Source: PALSA-505 sp963702235 (lineage in GTDB: Bacteria; Actinomycetota; Actinomycetes; Streptosporangiales; Streptosporangiaceae). From it: 64,000 bases of DNA. Positions 1 through 10,349 of the stretch are shown piece after piece. Position 1 is the first letter of the stretch; every line of letters begins with the position of its first letter. The notes under the pieces are model-generated. The model was given only the letters and a program-made list of their open reading frames with translations. It had not been told where the DNA came from and ran no database searches. The DNA is taken from positions 62,001-126,000 of the forward strand of contig CAVPBZ010000018.1 of the NCBI GenBank assembly GCA_963702235.1. The letters run 5' to 3'. The position numbers and the translations under genes are program-made.

Positions 1-535
1 TGATGTTGCCGAAGTTGAGGCCCGTCGTGGTAGCCAGATCGGCTACGGTCACCACGCAGTTGGTGAGACCGGCGTTTACCTGAGCTTGGGTAGGCGGGCA
101 GACCGCCTTCTTGTCTGTGGCCGCAAAGGCCGGTGTTCCTCCGGTGGCCGTCACTGTGATGGTGGCGCTGAGGGTGCCGCTGGCGCTCGTCAGGACAGCC
201 TTGCCCGTGGCGAGGTCGGCCTCGGTCACCGAGGATGACGACGGGCTTATCACCCCGGCCAGGGGGCTGGTCTGGGCGACTATCAGCAGGGTGCTCGGCG
301 GCAGGCCGGTGCAGCTGACGCTCACCGGTGTCCCCGTTGTGTTGCTGGCCGTGACCGCCACCGGGCTGCCGTTGTAGGTGCAGCTTGACGTCAACGGCGG
401 GAGCGGAATGGCCGACGCTGGCGTGGCGGTCAAGGCGCCGACACCACCCACCAGACCCACGCTCAGTCCGAGCGCGCCTGCCGCAGTGGATATCCGTCGC
501 GGAACGCCTCTGCGAAAATGGCTTCGACGTAACAT
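1..535 (-). CDS. Exported protein of unknown function, 3' end cut by the window edge
   Basis: Reading the minus strand from an ATG at 535-533 gives 178 open codons with no stop before the window begins, so the gene is partial. A GAGGGG ribosome binding site lies about 5 nt before the ATG. The N-terminus has an Arg-rich start (MLRRSHFRRG), a hydrophobic stretch of Gly/Ala/Leu/Val and an ASA signal-peptidase site near residue 42. The mature part is rich in Thr, Ser, Val and Ala with four cysteines, consistent with an extracellular beta-sandwich stabilised by disulfides. I do not recognise a family. It is divergent from the decayed exported-protein gene that follows. Confidence 0.7.
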   Translation of the reverse strand, partial: MLRRSHFRRGVPRRISTAAGALGLSVGLVGGVGALTATPASAIPLPPLTSSCTYNGSPVAVTASNTTGTPVSVSCTGLPPSTLLIVAQTSPLAGVISPSSSSVTEADLATGKAVLTSASGTLSATITVTATGGTPAFAATDKKAVCPPTQAQVNAGLTNCVVTVADLATTTGLNFGNI

Positions 536-766
536 GTGAACCCCTCTTCTGTCAGATTGCTTCTTAACTTTGATCCTTGGTCTGTCTGCCTGACGGGTGG
601 TTGTGCCGTGTGTCCTGCTCTCGGTCATGAGCGAGCCACGAGAGTGGCGAGTATGAAAGGCTTCTCTGAAACAAAGAGGCGGCGTGCCGCGAGTGGGTTC
701 ACTATGGTGATCGCGCAGAGCGCGCGTGATAACTGGCGCATCGCTGAGCCCACCCTGGATCTGATC

Positions 767-782
767 CGGCCATGACTGGCCG
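767..782. promoter_or_regulatory. Small perfect hairpin in the divergent intergenic region
   Basis: CGGCCA and TGGCCG flank a 4-nt loop (tgac). It sits in the 236-nt stretch between the exported protein gene and the decayed gene to its right. No T-run follows. It could be an operator or a 5' leader hairpin; I see nothing else convincing in this stretch. Confidence 0.25.
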
Positions 783-1483
783 TGCCACCAAGGTCCAGAG
801 CGGCGCGGTCACCTGCACCATTGCCTGGCCTGGTGCAGGACGCTTGCGAACATCAATCCCGGTCGAGGATACGCCGCCGCCACCACCCCGCATAGCCCTG
901 GACTGCCCGGCGCATGCCAGCGCAGTGCTGGCGCTGGCCGCCGGCCTGCCCGCTGCCGCCGCGACCCCAGCCGCAGCGGCGAGGGTGCGTCGCTCCTCTT
1001 CGGATCGGGGAAGGCCGGCGCGAGCGTCTCGATTGCGACCTCACTGACCAACCGGGGATTCATCACCATGACGGGGACCACGTTGTCCGCAGGCTCGATC
1101 GATCTCCCGGCTCCGGGCGACATCACCTGGTATGGAAACAGCTCCATCACGAGCCCCGCGTTCTCGAATACCAGCACCGTGTCCGTTGGCACGGGCAGGC
1201 TGCGACTCGCAGACGACCCGGTCCAGCTGCAAAGCGGCACCCTGAGCGGCGGCAGCTGCCTCCTCTCCGGTGCGCTGGTCGTCCCGAGCGACATCTCACA
1301 AATCACGACGCAGGGCACCGTGGTAGCGATCGAGGGCACGGGCTCCATGGCAACGTAGCGCCGCAGGGGAGCCCGACCTACACCGCCCTGACGTTCGGCT
1401 CGCTCAACGGATCGTTCACGAGCCACGCGGCGGGGTTCACGCTGACAACCGGCGCAACCAACATCCAGGTGACGAAGCAATAA
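772..1483 (+). pseudogene. Decayed exported-protein gene, two apparent frameshifts
   Basis: Three consecutive plus-strand segments in three different frames each read like one secreted protein. Around 913-985 a signal-peptide-like Ala/Leu run ends in an ATPAAAA stretch. From about 980 to 1358 another frame gives a Ser/Thr/Gly-rich beta-type sequence (SLLFGSGKAGASVSIAT, then GDITWYGNSSITSP) ending in a stop at 1356-1358. From about 1360 to 1483 a third frame continues in the same style (SPTYTALTFGSLNGSF) to a TAA. Both junctions move the frame by the same step (one base missing or two extra). The 5' end is uncertain; 772 is the first ATG of the signal-like frame. Family not recognised. Confidence 0.45.
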
Positions 1484-1591
1484 GCCGGACGAGCTGACGA
1501 GCGGCAGAATCGCCTCAGCTTCCTGGCGGCCACGGTTGGGAATGATCACTGTGTGCCGGGCGGATTGTGCCGGGCGGATAAGGTGGGGCAG

Positions 1592-2035
<444 letters not shown>

Positions 2036-2045
2036 CGTGACCGCC

Positions 2046-2435
2046 ATGGACATCACCACCACGACTTCGGGAGTGACCATGACCGGTTCTTCCACCCAGG
2101 GGATCAAGATCGTGCTGCATCCCGTGTCCGACCTGGCGACGGCCAAGGCGGTGTACGCCACCCTGCTCGGCGTACCGCCGCAGGCCGACTCGCCCTACTA
2201 TGTCGGCTTCGAGGCCGCAGGCCAGCACATCGGGCTGGTGCCGGGCGGCGGACCGCAGGGCTATACCTGTCCCGTGGCCTACTGGCAGGTGCCGGACATC
2301 GAGGCGAAGCTGGCCGAGGTGACCGCCGCGGGTGCCACCGTGAAGGAGCCCGCGCACGACGTCGGTGGCGGCCGCCTGGTGGCCACCGTCACCGACCCCG
2401 ACGGCAACGTGCTCGGGCTGCTTCAGGACCCGTGA
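2046..2435 (+). CDS. VOC (glyoxalase/bleomycin-resistance fold) family protein
   Basis: The 129-residue product shows the paired beta-alpha-beta-beta-beta modules of the vicinal-oxygen-chelate superfamily: an N-terminal half around IKIVLHPVSDLATAKAVY with YYVGFEAAGQHIGLV, and a C-terminal half ending in the typical VTDPDGNVLGLLQDP. The His in the first half (GQHIGL) and Asp/Gly of DPDGN fit the fold, but whether it binds a metal or is catalytic cannot be told. The ATG at 2046 is taken; a GTG at 2037 is also in frame. It follows the AraC gene by 11 nt, so co-transcription is likely. Substrate unknown. Confidence 0.8.
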   Translation: MDITTTTSGVTMTGSSTQGIKIVLHPVSDLATAKAVYATLLGVPPQADSPYYVGFEAAGQHIGLVPGGGPQGYTCPVAYWQVPDIEAKLAEVTAAGATVKEPAHDVGGGRLVATVTDPDGNVLGLLQDP

Positions 2436-2625
2436 GTCCCGGCCCCCGCTCCCGCGAGCAGCATCGCCGCGACACCGAGCACCGGCTCACCCGCGACATC
2501 GATGTCTGGCCGGCCGGTGCCGTGGCGGACGGTGCGCCGTACCTGGTGCCACCGTCCTTCGACGGGGACGGCGAAGCGCTGCTGATGGCCACGCGCCGAC
2601 GGACAGCCCCACAGATGGAGACACG

Positions 2626-2629
<4 letters not shown>
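2432..2629 (+). pseudogene. Truncated pyridoxamine-5'-phosphate-oxidase-like (split-barrel flavin) fragment
   Basis: A 65-codon frame beginning with GTG at 2432, overlapping the VOC stop by 4 nt (GTGA). It resembles only the first strands of PPOX-type split-barrel proteins (HRLTRDIDVW, then GAPYLVPPSF and GEALLMAT). Family members usually run well beyond 120 residues; here the frame stops at 2627-2629 inside the ATGA that starts the UvrA-like gene. The simplest reading is a deletion that removed the rest of the flavin-binding barrel but left a clean translational overlap on both sides, so it may survive as a coupling cistron. Confidence 0.5.
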
Positions 2630-5022
<2,393 letters not shown>

Positions 5023-5044
5023 CCGAGGCCCACGCGGACACCGT

Positions 5045-5076
5045 CAGACGAGTTCTGTAACCTGCAGGAACGTCTG
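5045..5076 (+). terminator. Imperfect stem-loop downstream of the UvrA-like gene
   Basis: CAGACG at 5045-5050 pairs with CGTCTG at 5071-5076, with further partial pairing inside (GTTCTG against CAGGAAC). It lies 23 nt after the stop codon. There is no T-run, so it is only a possible terminator. Confidence 0.3.
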
Positions 5077-5099
5077 GCTTCGCGATCTTGGAGGGCATC

Positions 5100-5261
5100 A
5101 TGACCGGATACGTGCTGGCCAACGTGAGCTGGTCGGACGCAGCGGGACGTCAGGCCTACCTGAATCTTCTCGGTCCAAGCCTTGACGCTCACCGCGGAGT
5201 CGTGATCACCCGCGGCCAGGATGTCCACGTCAGGTCGTGCTTCCTGATTTTCGGCGACTGA
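5100..5261 (+). pseudogene. Truncated DUF1330-like small protein
   Basis: ATG at 5100 preceded by an excellent GGAGGG at 5-6 nt opens a 53-codon frame: MTGYVLANVSWSD, then AYLNLLGPSLDAHRGVVITRGQD. This matches the N-terminal half of DUF1330 dimeric alpha/beta-barrel proteins, which are normally about 95 residues and continue with a strand carrying a conserved Glu/Pro/Phe motif. Here the frame ends soon after RGQDVHV with SCFLIFGD. The downstream half is not recognisable, so I read it as a 3'-deleted remnant that kept its translation signal. It could be translated but is unlikely to be functional as the family fold. Confidence 0.5.
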
Positions 5262-5370
5262 TCGTCCTGCAGGCAACCCCCCAGCGCCTTGCGCGATCGT
5301 GCTTACGACGGCCCTGGAAACCTGGCGTACCGGACACCTGAACTACGCTTTCCTTGTATCGGGAGGCGCG

Positions 5371-5841
5371 GTGACGGCAAAGCCGGGAGACGACATGGCA
5401 GGGGCCGCGGCGGGCGGCGGCCGCCTCCGGGCGTCTCATGCCGACCGCGAGCACGTGCTCGACGTGCTCAAGGCCGCGTTCGTGCAGGGCCTGCTGACCA
5501 AGGACGAGTTCGACCTGCGGGTGGCCCAGACGTTCGCCTCGCGGACCTACGCGGAACTGGCTGCGCTCACTGCCGACATCCCCGCCGGCCTGATCGGAGC
5601 CCAGCCGCGGCTGAAGCCCGCCCGGACGCAGGCCCCGCACCCGGAGAACAAGGTAGTCAATTCATGCGCAGGTGCGACGCTTGCGGTCTTCGCGCTGGGG
5701 ACCGCTTTACTCACCGGGAATTCTGGATTGTTCTTCGCGATGGTGGCCGCCGTTGTGGGGGTCTTGTTCGTAGTGGCGGGCCGGATGGTGGTTAAGACGA
5801 TCCGCGCGGAGGACGATTCTCGCGGGCCAGGCGCAGATTGA
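5371..5841 (+). CDS. DUF1707 domain protein with two C-terminal membrane segments
   Basis: The 156-residue product begins at GTG 5371, chosen for GGGAGG five nt upstream. Residues about 19-70 form a DUF1707 (SHOCT-like) domain: LRASHADREHVLDVLKAAF, then GLLTKDEFDLRVAQTFASRTYAEL and ALTADIP. After a Pro-rich linker there are two hydrophobic segments near 98-112 and 116-135 (ATLAVFALGTALLTG; FFAMVAAVVGVLFVVAG) and a charged tail. This arrangement is common in actinobacterial membrane proteins of unknown role; the domain is probably cytoplasmic. It stands alone between the DUF1330 remnant and a Tat-exported protein. Confidence 0.8.
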   Translation: MTAKPGDDMAGAAAGGGRLRASHADREHVLDVLKAAFVQGLLTKDEFDLRVAQTFASRTYAELAALTADIPAGLIGAQPRLKPARTQAPHPENKVVNSCAGATLAVFALGTALLTGNSGLFFAMVAAVVGVLFVVAGRMVVKTIRAEDDSRGPGAD

Positions 5842-6035
5842 GCTAGTGCCGCGAAACCCCCGGCAGGCCCGGATCCTCGGCCAGTAGCCCGGCGGTGTCC
5901 GCGCAGATCGTCCGGTGCACGTGACGCGTGCCCGGATTCACTGGTTGACCCTGAATGTCGGGCCTACCTAAGATCGTGCCACTTGTGCCGGGTTACCGGT
6001 GTGACTCGGCTGGCCTGCGAGCAGGGGAGATGCCC

Positions 6036-7517
6036 GTGGATTTCCCGGCACCCATGACCCGGCGCGCTGTCCTCAAGCGGGCAGGCGCACTGGCCGCGGC
6101 GACGGCCGCGCTTGAGGCAGCCGGGCCGCTGTCCGCCGTCCCGGAGCGTGCGCTCGCCGCGACGAACCCCGCCGACATCCAGTTCGACATCTCCCGCTTC
6201 CTCTCAGTGCCGCCGCAGACCTACGGCAGCAGCGTGCTGTTCCAGATGCCGCCGGTTCACACCGTCTTCCTGACCGCGGCGCTGCAGCGGACGCCGGCGA
6301 AGGCCGACCAGGCGGAGATGAACCGCGTGCTGGCCGCGCTCGAGCAGTATTACCCGTGGGGCGCGGCTCACCTGGTCACGTTCGTGGCCTACGGGCTGCC
6401 CTATTTCGGCAGGCTCCCCGGCGGGGCGACGGGACGCCTGGTCGCCAGCCACATGCCGCGGCTGGCGTCAGCCACCAGCAGGTACGTACTGGAAGAGGCC
6501 CAGGTAGGGCCCACCGACGTCAGCAAGGCCAACCCCGGCATCAGCAAGCTGCGTTACAACGTCGATGTCGTCATCGAGCACAACGACCTGCTGTTCACGC
6601 TGCGCAGCGACCAGGCAGGCATCCTCACTGACGTGCTCGCCTGGCTCGGCGGCAGCAACAGGCTGAACGGGCATGCGGTGGCCTCACCGGCCTGGAACGA
6701 GCTGCTGGCCTTCACCTCGAGCCGGAGCATGTTCGTGCAGATGGGGCTGCCCAAGGCGATGGCGAAGAAGCACGGCCTGCCGTTCGCGGATTACATCCAG
6801 CACCAGTCGCCGATGTGGATGGGTTTTGCCGATCAGCAGGTCCGCGGGTCCGGCCCGGCCGCGGTCTGCACGTTCGCGGGAACCGCTTCGGCTCACCTGA
6901 CTACCGCGGCACCGGGTGACTACTTCGACCACGGCGCGATCCAGCACCTGTCCCACCTCATAGTCGACCTGCTCCAGTTCTTCGCCATGAAGACGCCGTC
7001 GGCGGCGCCGGGGCCGGACGGCACGTTCAGGCAGCGGGTGCAGTACGCGTTCCGCTCGCCGGCCATCGCCCAGGGCAACGCCGACCAGTTCGCTGACGGC
7101 GGCGGCCCTGCGCTGCTGCCGAATCAGAACCACGGTCCTGGCTACGCCGCGCGTACCGCGCAGGGCATCGGCACGACGAACGGGGAGCGCAGGATGGGTC
7201 ACCTCTCCTGCCTGCAGCGTTCTTCGCGTGCACCCGACGGGACGCCCATCCACCTGCGCATGGACGGACCGGGGTTCGACGCGATGGACGTCCCCGGCGG
7301 CACGCCGCTGCCGAAGCTCCAGTTCACGATGTTCGTGCCGACCGCCGACTTCTTCCGCACCCTGCGCATCAGCCAGGCCTCACTCGACCTGCAGGACAAG
7401 TACAGCGTCAGCCCGACGCGGAACGGGCTGGAGCGGTTCATCACCGCGACCCGGCGGCAGAACTTCCTCGTCCCGCCGCGCCGCCACCGGGCCTTCCCGC
7501 TGGTCGAGCTGGCCTGA
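6036..7517 (+). CDS. Tat-exported protein, remotely DyP-peroxidase-like
   Basis: The 493-residue product starts at GTG 6036, with AGGGGAG six nt upstream; an ATG at 6030 is too close to that site. Residues 8-12 (TRRAV) and the Ala-rich stretch that follows form a twin-arginine signal peptide, with cleavage near ERALAA. The mature protein contains MGFADQQVRG in its middle and, near the C-terminus, a HLSCLQRSSRA segment followed by LQFTMFVPTADFF and a basic RRHRAFPLVEL tail. The GFxD element and late His/Arg segment recall the layout of DyP-type haem peroxidases and the uncharacterised DUF7405-type Tat proteins, but the match is weak and the DyP GxxDG motif is altered. Function is unassigned. 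It is monocistronic and convergent with the next gene. Confidence 0.65.
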   Translation: MDFPAPMTRRAVLKRAGALAAATAALEAAGPLSAVPERALAATNPADIQFDISRFLSVPPQTYGSSVLFQMPPVHTVFLTAALQRTPAKADQAEMNRVLAALEQYYPWGAAHLVTFVAYGLPYFGRLPGGATGRLVASHMPRLASATSRYVLEEAQVGPTDVSKANPGISKLRYNVDVVIEHNDLLFTLRSDQAGILTDVLAWLGGSNRLNGHAVASPAWNELLAFTSSRSMFVQMGLPKAMAKKHGLPFADYIQHQSPMWMGFADQQVRGSGPAAVCTFAGTASAHLTTAAPGDYFDHGAIQHLSHLIVDLLQFFAMKTPSAAPGPDGTFRQRVQYAFRSPAIAQGNADQFADGGGPALLPNQNHGPGYAARTAQGIGTTNGERRMGHLSCLQRSSRAPDGTPIHLRMDGPGFDAMDVPGGTPLPKLQFTMFVPTADFFRTLRISQASLDLQDKYSVSPTRNGLERFITATRRQNFLVPPRRHRAFPLVELA

Positions 7518-7660
7518 CCTGCGCCCAGGCGATCGGCCGGCAGCGCGGCCTGCGCCGGCCCGGCGCGGGAGTGCGCGGCCACCGTGCACCCCCGCGCGTC
7601 ATTCCTGGCCGGCCGGGCCCGCCGTGCCGTTCGCGGCCGCGGGCCCGCCGGGTCAGGACA

Positions 7661-8275
7661 TCAGATGTTGGTCAGCAGGCCCTGGGCCCGGATGATGTAC
7701 TCGGACGTGATTCCGGTGCCGCAGTTCTGACCCCCGATGGCGTTGGGCTTGAGATCTATGGTGAAAGTCGTGGGGCTCGGGTCTGGATAAGAGCCTGCCG
7801 TCACTGCCCCCGACAGATCCCAGTACGGGCCCGATTGCGTTACGGTTACCGTCGAGGCCACGCTCGGGTCAATCATGGTCACCGGCACCGGAGGGTAGTT
7901 GTACGTGAGGTTCAGGATGCCTGTCCCGAGCTTGCCGAGCTGCGGGCAGCCGTTGTTCTGAATGGCGCTGAAGCTCATGCTGCCGATCACTGAAATAGGC
8001 ACCGGCGAAGTGGTCGATGAGGCTGCTGAGCACTTCTTGGCCTGGAACCAGATGCTCACCGTCTCGGGTGAGGTCCCGCCCTTGATCGACGCGGGTGAGT
8101 AGCCGACCTCACCGGTCGCAACGGCACAATTTACTAAGCCTGTTCCGACGATGTCGGTGGTGGGCGTCGCATGGGGTGTCACGGTCGCCGCCACGGCGAA
8201 GCCAGCCAACGCGAGGACAGCCGCCAGGCTGACGAATAAACCAACTACTCCACGAGAAACATTACGCTGACGCAT
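7661..8275 (-). CDS. Small exported protein of unknown function
   Basis: The 204-residue product has a clear Sec signal peptide (MRQRNVSRGVVGLF start, hydrophobic core, cleavage near VAA at 30). The mature domain is rich in Thr, Ser, Pro and Gly, with four cysteines (in VNCAV, KKCSA, NGCPQ and QNCGTG) that could form two disulfides; it looks like an all-beta extracellular domain. The ATG at 8275 has GGGAAGAG just upstream. No family recognised. It is divergent from the exported phosphodiesterase across a 328-nt intergenic region. Confidence 0.75.
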   Translation of the reverse strand: MRQRNVSRGVVGLFVSLAAVLALAGFAVAATVTPHATPTTDIVGTGLVNCAVATGEVGYSPASIKGGTSPETVSIWFQAKKCSAASSTTSPVPISVIGSMSFSAIQNNGCPQLGKLGTGILNLTYNYPPVPVTMIDPSVASTVTVTQSGPYWDLSGAVTAGSYPDPSPTTFTIDLKPNAIGGQNCGTGITSEYIIRAQGLLTNI

Positions 8276-8603
8276 GGCTCTTCCCTTTCTGGAATTTGCC
8301 CGGGGGCACCCGACAGGGCCGAACGTCACCGCGACGTTTCGTGAAAACCCCCTGGTCCGCCTCCGGAACCTCCGCCACCACGTAGTGTCGTCCCGGCTTT
8401 TGCCGGTGTCAACCACAGTTGCCCGCCGCCATTCACCGCGGACCGCTGGCTCCGGCTCGCCGCGGGCCGGCTGCTGGAGACGAGGACGCCCGACGGGCGC
8501 CGGACACCGGGCGTTCAGGTAACGGTCGCCAAAACATGGCTTTCGCCCGCTATGGATGGCTATACGAGGGCGTAGGCGAGGGGCCGCGCCAGGGGAGGAC
8601 ATC
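8276..8603. promoter_or_regulatory. Divergent promoter region with two inverted repeats
   Basis: 328 nt without a gene between two exported-protein genes. It holds AACGTC-accgc-GACGTT at 8322-8338, a possible operator near the minus-strand gene, and CCGGC-tttt-GCCGG at 8393-8406, a small hairpin. I could not identify convincing -10/-35 pairs. An AGGGGAGG ribosome binding site at 8591-8598 serves the plus-strand gene. Confidence 0.35.
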
Positions 8604-10268
8604 ATGCGGATGAAACCGATCGGGCGTGTCACGGCCGTCGCTGCGAGCGTCGCGGCGGTCCTGGCTGGCACTGCCCTGGCCTCGGCGACCACAGGCCAGC
8701 ACGGGCAGGCCGGTTCCACTGGAGGCATCAAGCATGTGCTGCTGATCTCGGTGGACGGGCTGCACCAGCAGGATCTGGCCTGGTACGCCCGTACCTATCC
8801 GACCTCGGTGCTGGCCGGCCTCGACCGTCGCGGCCTGGAGTACAGCAACGCCCAGACTCCTTTCCCTTCTGACTCCTTCCCGGGCATGGTCGGCCAGGTC
8901 ACGGGCGGCGATCCGGGGGTTACTGGCATCTATTACGACGACACCTGGAACCACAACGTGTTCCCGGCGGGCACGACGAACTGCTCCGGACCGGTGCCGG
9001 GCGGCGAGGTTGCCTACACCGAGGTTGATGACATCAACCTGAACAGCATCGACGCGGGCCAGGGCCTGAAGGGGCTGCCGGGCAGCATCCTCCGGATGAC
9101 CGGCAACCCGCTGAAGGTGATCAACCCAGCGAACCTGCCGGTCAATGCGACGACCTGCAAGCCGATCCTCCCGAACCAGTACATCAAGGTCAACACGATC
9201 TTCAATGTGGCCAGGGCTCACGGGCTGCGCACCGCCTGGTCCGACAAGCACCCCGCCTACCAGGCCCTGTCCGGGCCGTCGGGCAAGGGTCCCCAGGACT
9301 ACTTCACTCCAGAGATCAACAGCAACGCCATCGGCTATACCACGGGGGACTGGACCTCCGACAACAACGCGACCATGCAGTACGACTCCTATAAGGTGCA
9401 GGCGGTCCTCAACTGGATCGACGGGTTCGACCACACCGGCAGGCACTTCATGGGTACCCCGGCGATCTTCGGGATGAACTTCCAGACCGTCTCTACGGCG
9501 GAGAAGTTGCCTGCCTCCGACGGGCTCATCGGAGGCTACAAGCCGGGCGGCACGGTCCCCGGCCCGCTGCTGGTGCGCGCGCTGAAGTACATCAACACCG
9601 AGGTCGGCAAAATGGTGGCAGAGATCCGCAAGCGGGGCCTGATCAGCAGCACCGCGATCATCATCTCGGCCAAGCACGGGCAGTCCCCGACCGACCCGAA
9701 CGCCCTGGCCCGCGTCCCGGACTCGCCGATCATCAGCGCGATCAACGCGGCCTGGACGGCCGCCCACCCAGGTGCGGGCAACCTCGTTATCTTCTCGACC
9801 GATGACGACGGCATGCTGCTGTGGCTGAGCGACCGCTCCCAGGCCGCGGCCGACTTCGTGAAGAACTACCTGCTGACCCACTCAGCATCAGGTAACAACA
9901 TCAACGATCAGCCGATCACGGTTTCGTCGTCGGGCCTGAAGGCGGTCTACGCGGGCGCGGCCTCGGCCGCCTTCTTCGGCGTTCCGAACAGCGATCCCCG
10001 GCACCCCGACGTGCTCGGCATCGCTCAGCACGGCGTCGTCTACACCGGCGGCACGGCCAAGATCGCCGAGCACGGCGGCGACGACCCGCAGGACCGCAAC
10101 GTGCCCATCCTCGTCGCGCTGCCGCCGGGCCAGCAGAGCGGCACCACGATCGACACCCCGGTCGAGACGACCCAGATCGCCCCGACCATCCTCACCATGC
10201 TCGGTCTCGACCCGAACGAACTGCAGGCCGTGCAGAAGGAACACACCCGGGTCCTCCCCGGGCTGTGA
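8604..10268 (+). CDS. Exported type I phosphodiesterase / nucleotide pyrophosphatase family protein
   Basis: The 554-residue product has an N-terminal signal peptide (cleavage near ALASA) and an alkaline-phosphatase-superfamily fold. The first metal Asp is D51 in LLISVDGLHQQDL. The segment TPFPSDSFPGM corresponds to the nucleophile loop of NPP enzymes, where Thr is usual; here Ser91 holds that place. Later metal ligands are in SAKHGQSP and in AEHGGDDPQDRNVP. C-terminal DTPVETTQIAPTIL is typical of the family. It probably cleaves a phosphodiester or phosphonate outside the cell; substrate unknown. ATG 8604 is chosen for AGGGGAGG five nt upstream. A long stem-loop terminator follows. Confidence 0.85.
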   Translation: MRMKPIGRVTAVAASVAAVLAGTALASATTGQHGQAGSTGGIKHVLLISVDGLHQQDLAWYARTYPTSVLAGLDRRGLEYSNAQTPFPSDSFPGMVGQVTGGDPGVTGIYYDDTWNHNVFPAGTTNCSGPVPGGEVAYTEVDDINLNSIDAGQGLKGLPGSILRMTGNPLKVINPANLPVNATTCKPILPNQYIKVNTIFNVARAHGLRTAWSDKHPAYQALSGPSGKGPQDYFTPEINSNAIGYTTGDWTSDNNATMQYDSYKVQAVLNWIDGFDHTGRHFMGTPAIFGMNFQTVSTAEKLPASDGLIGGYKPGGTVPGPLLVRALKYINTEVGKMVAEIRKRGLISSTAIIISAKHGQSPTDPNALARVPDSPIISAINAAWTAAHPGAGNLVIFSTDDDGMLLWLSDRSQAAADFVKNYLLTHSASGNNINDQPITVSSSGLKAVYAGAASAAFFGVPNSDPRHPDVLGIAQHGVVYTGGTAKIAEHGGDDPQDRNVPILVALPPGQQSGTTIDTPVETTQIAPTILTMLGLDPNELQAVQKEHTRVLPGL

Positions 10269-10304
10269 CAGCCAGATACTGAGAATATTTCCGAACGCAC
10301 GCAA

Positions 10305-10346
10305 CCGGGGCTGGTCACGGTCTACCCAAGCCGTGGCCGGCCCCGG
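10305..10346. terminator. Strong stem-loop between convergent genes
   Basis: A 16-bp stem (10305-10320 with 10331-10346), fully paired if two G-U wobbles are allowed, closes a 10-nt loop. It lies between the stops of the plus-strand phosphodiesterase and the minus-strand permease, so it can serve both as a bidirectional terminator. No U-tract, as usual in GC-rich actinobacteria. Confidence 0.75.
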
Positions 10347-10349
10347 CGA

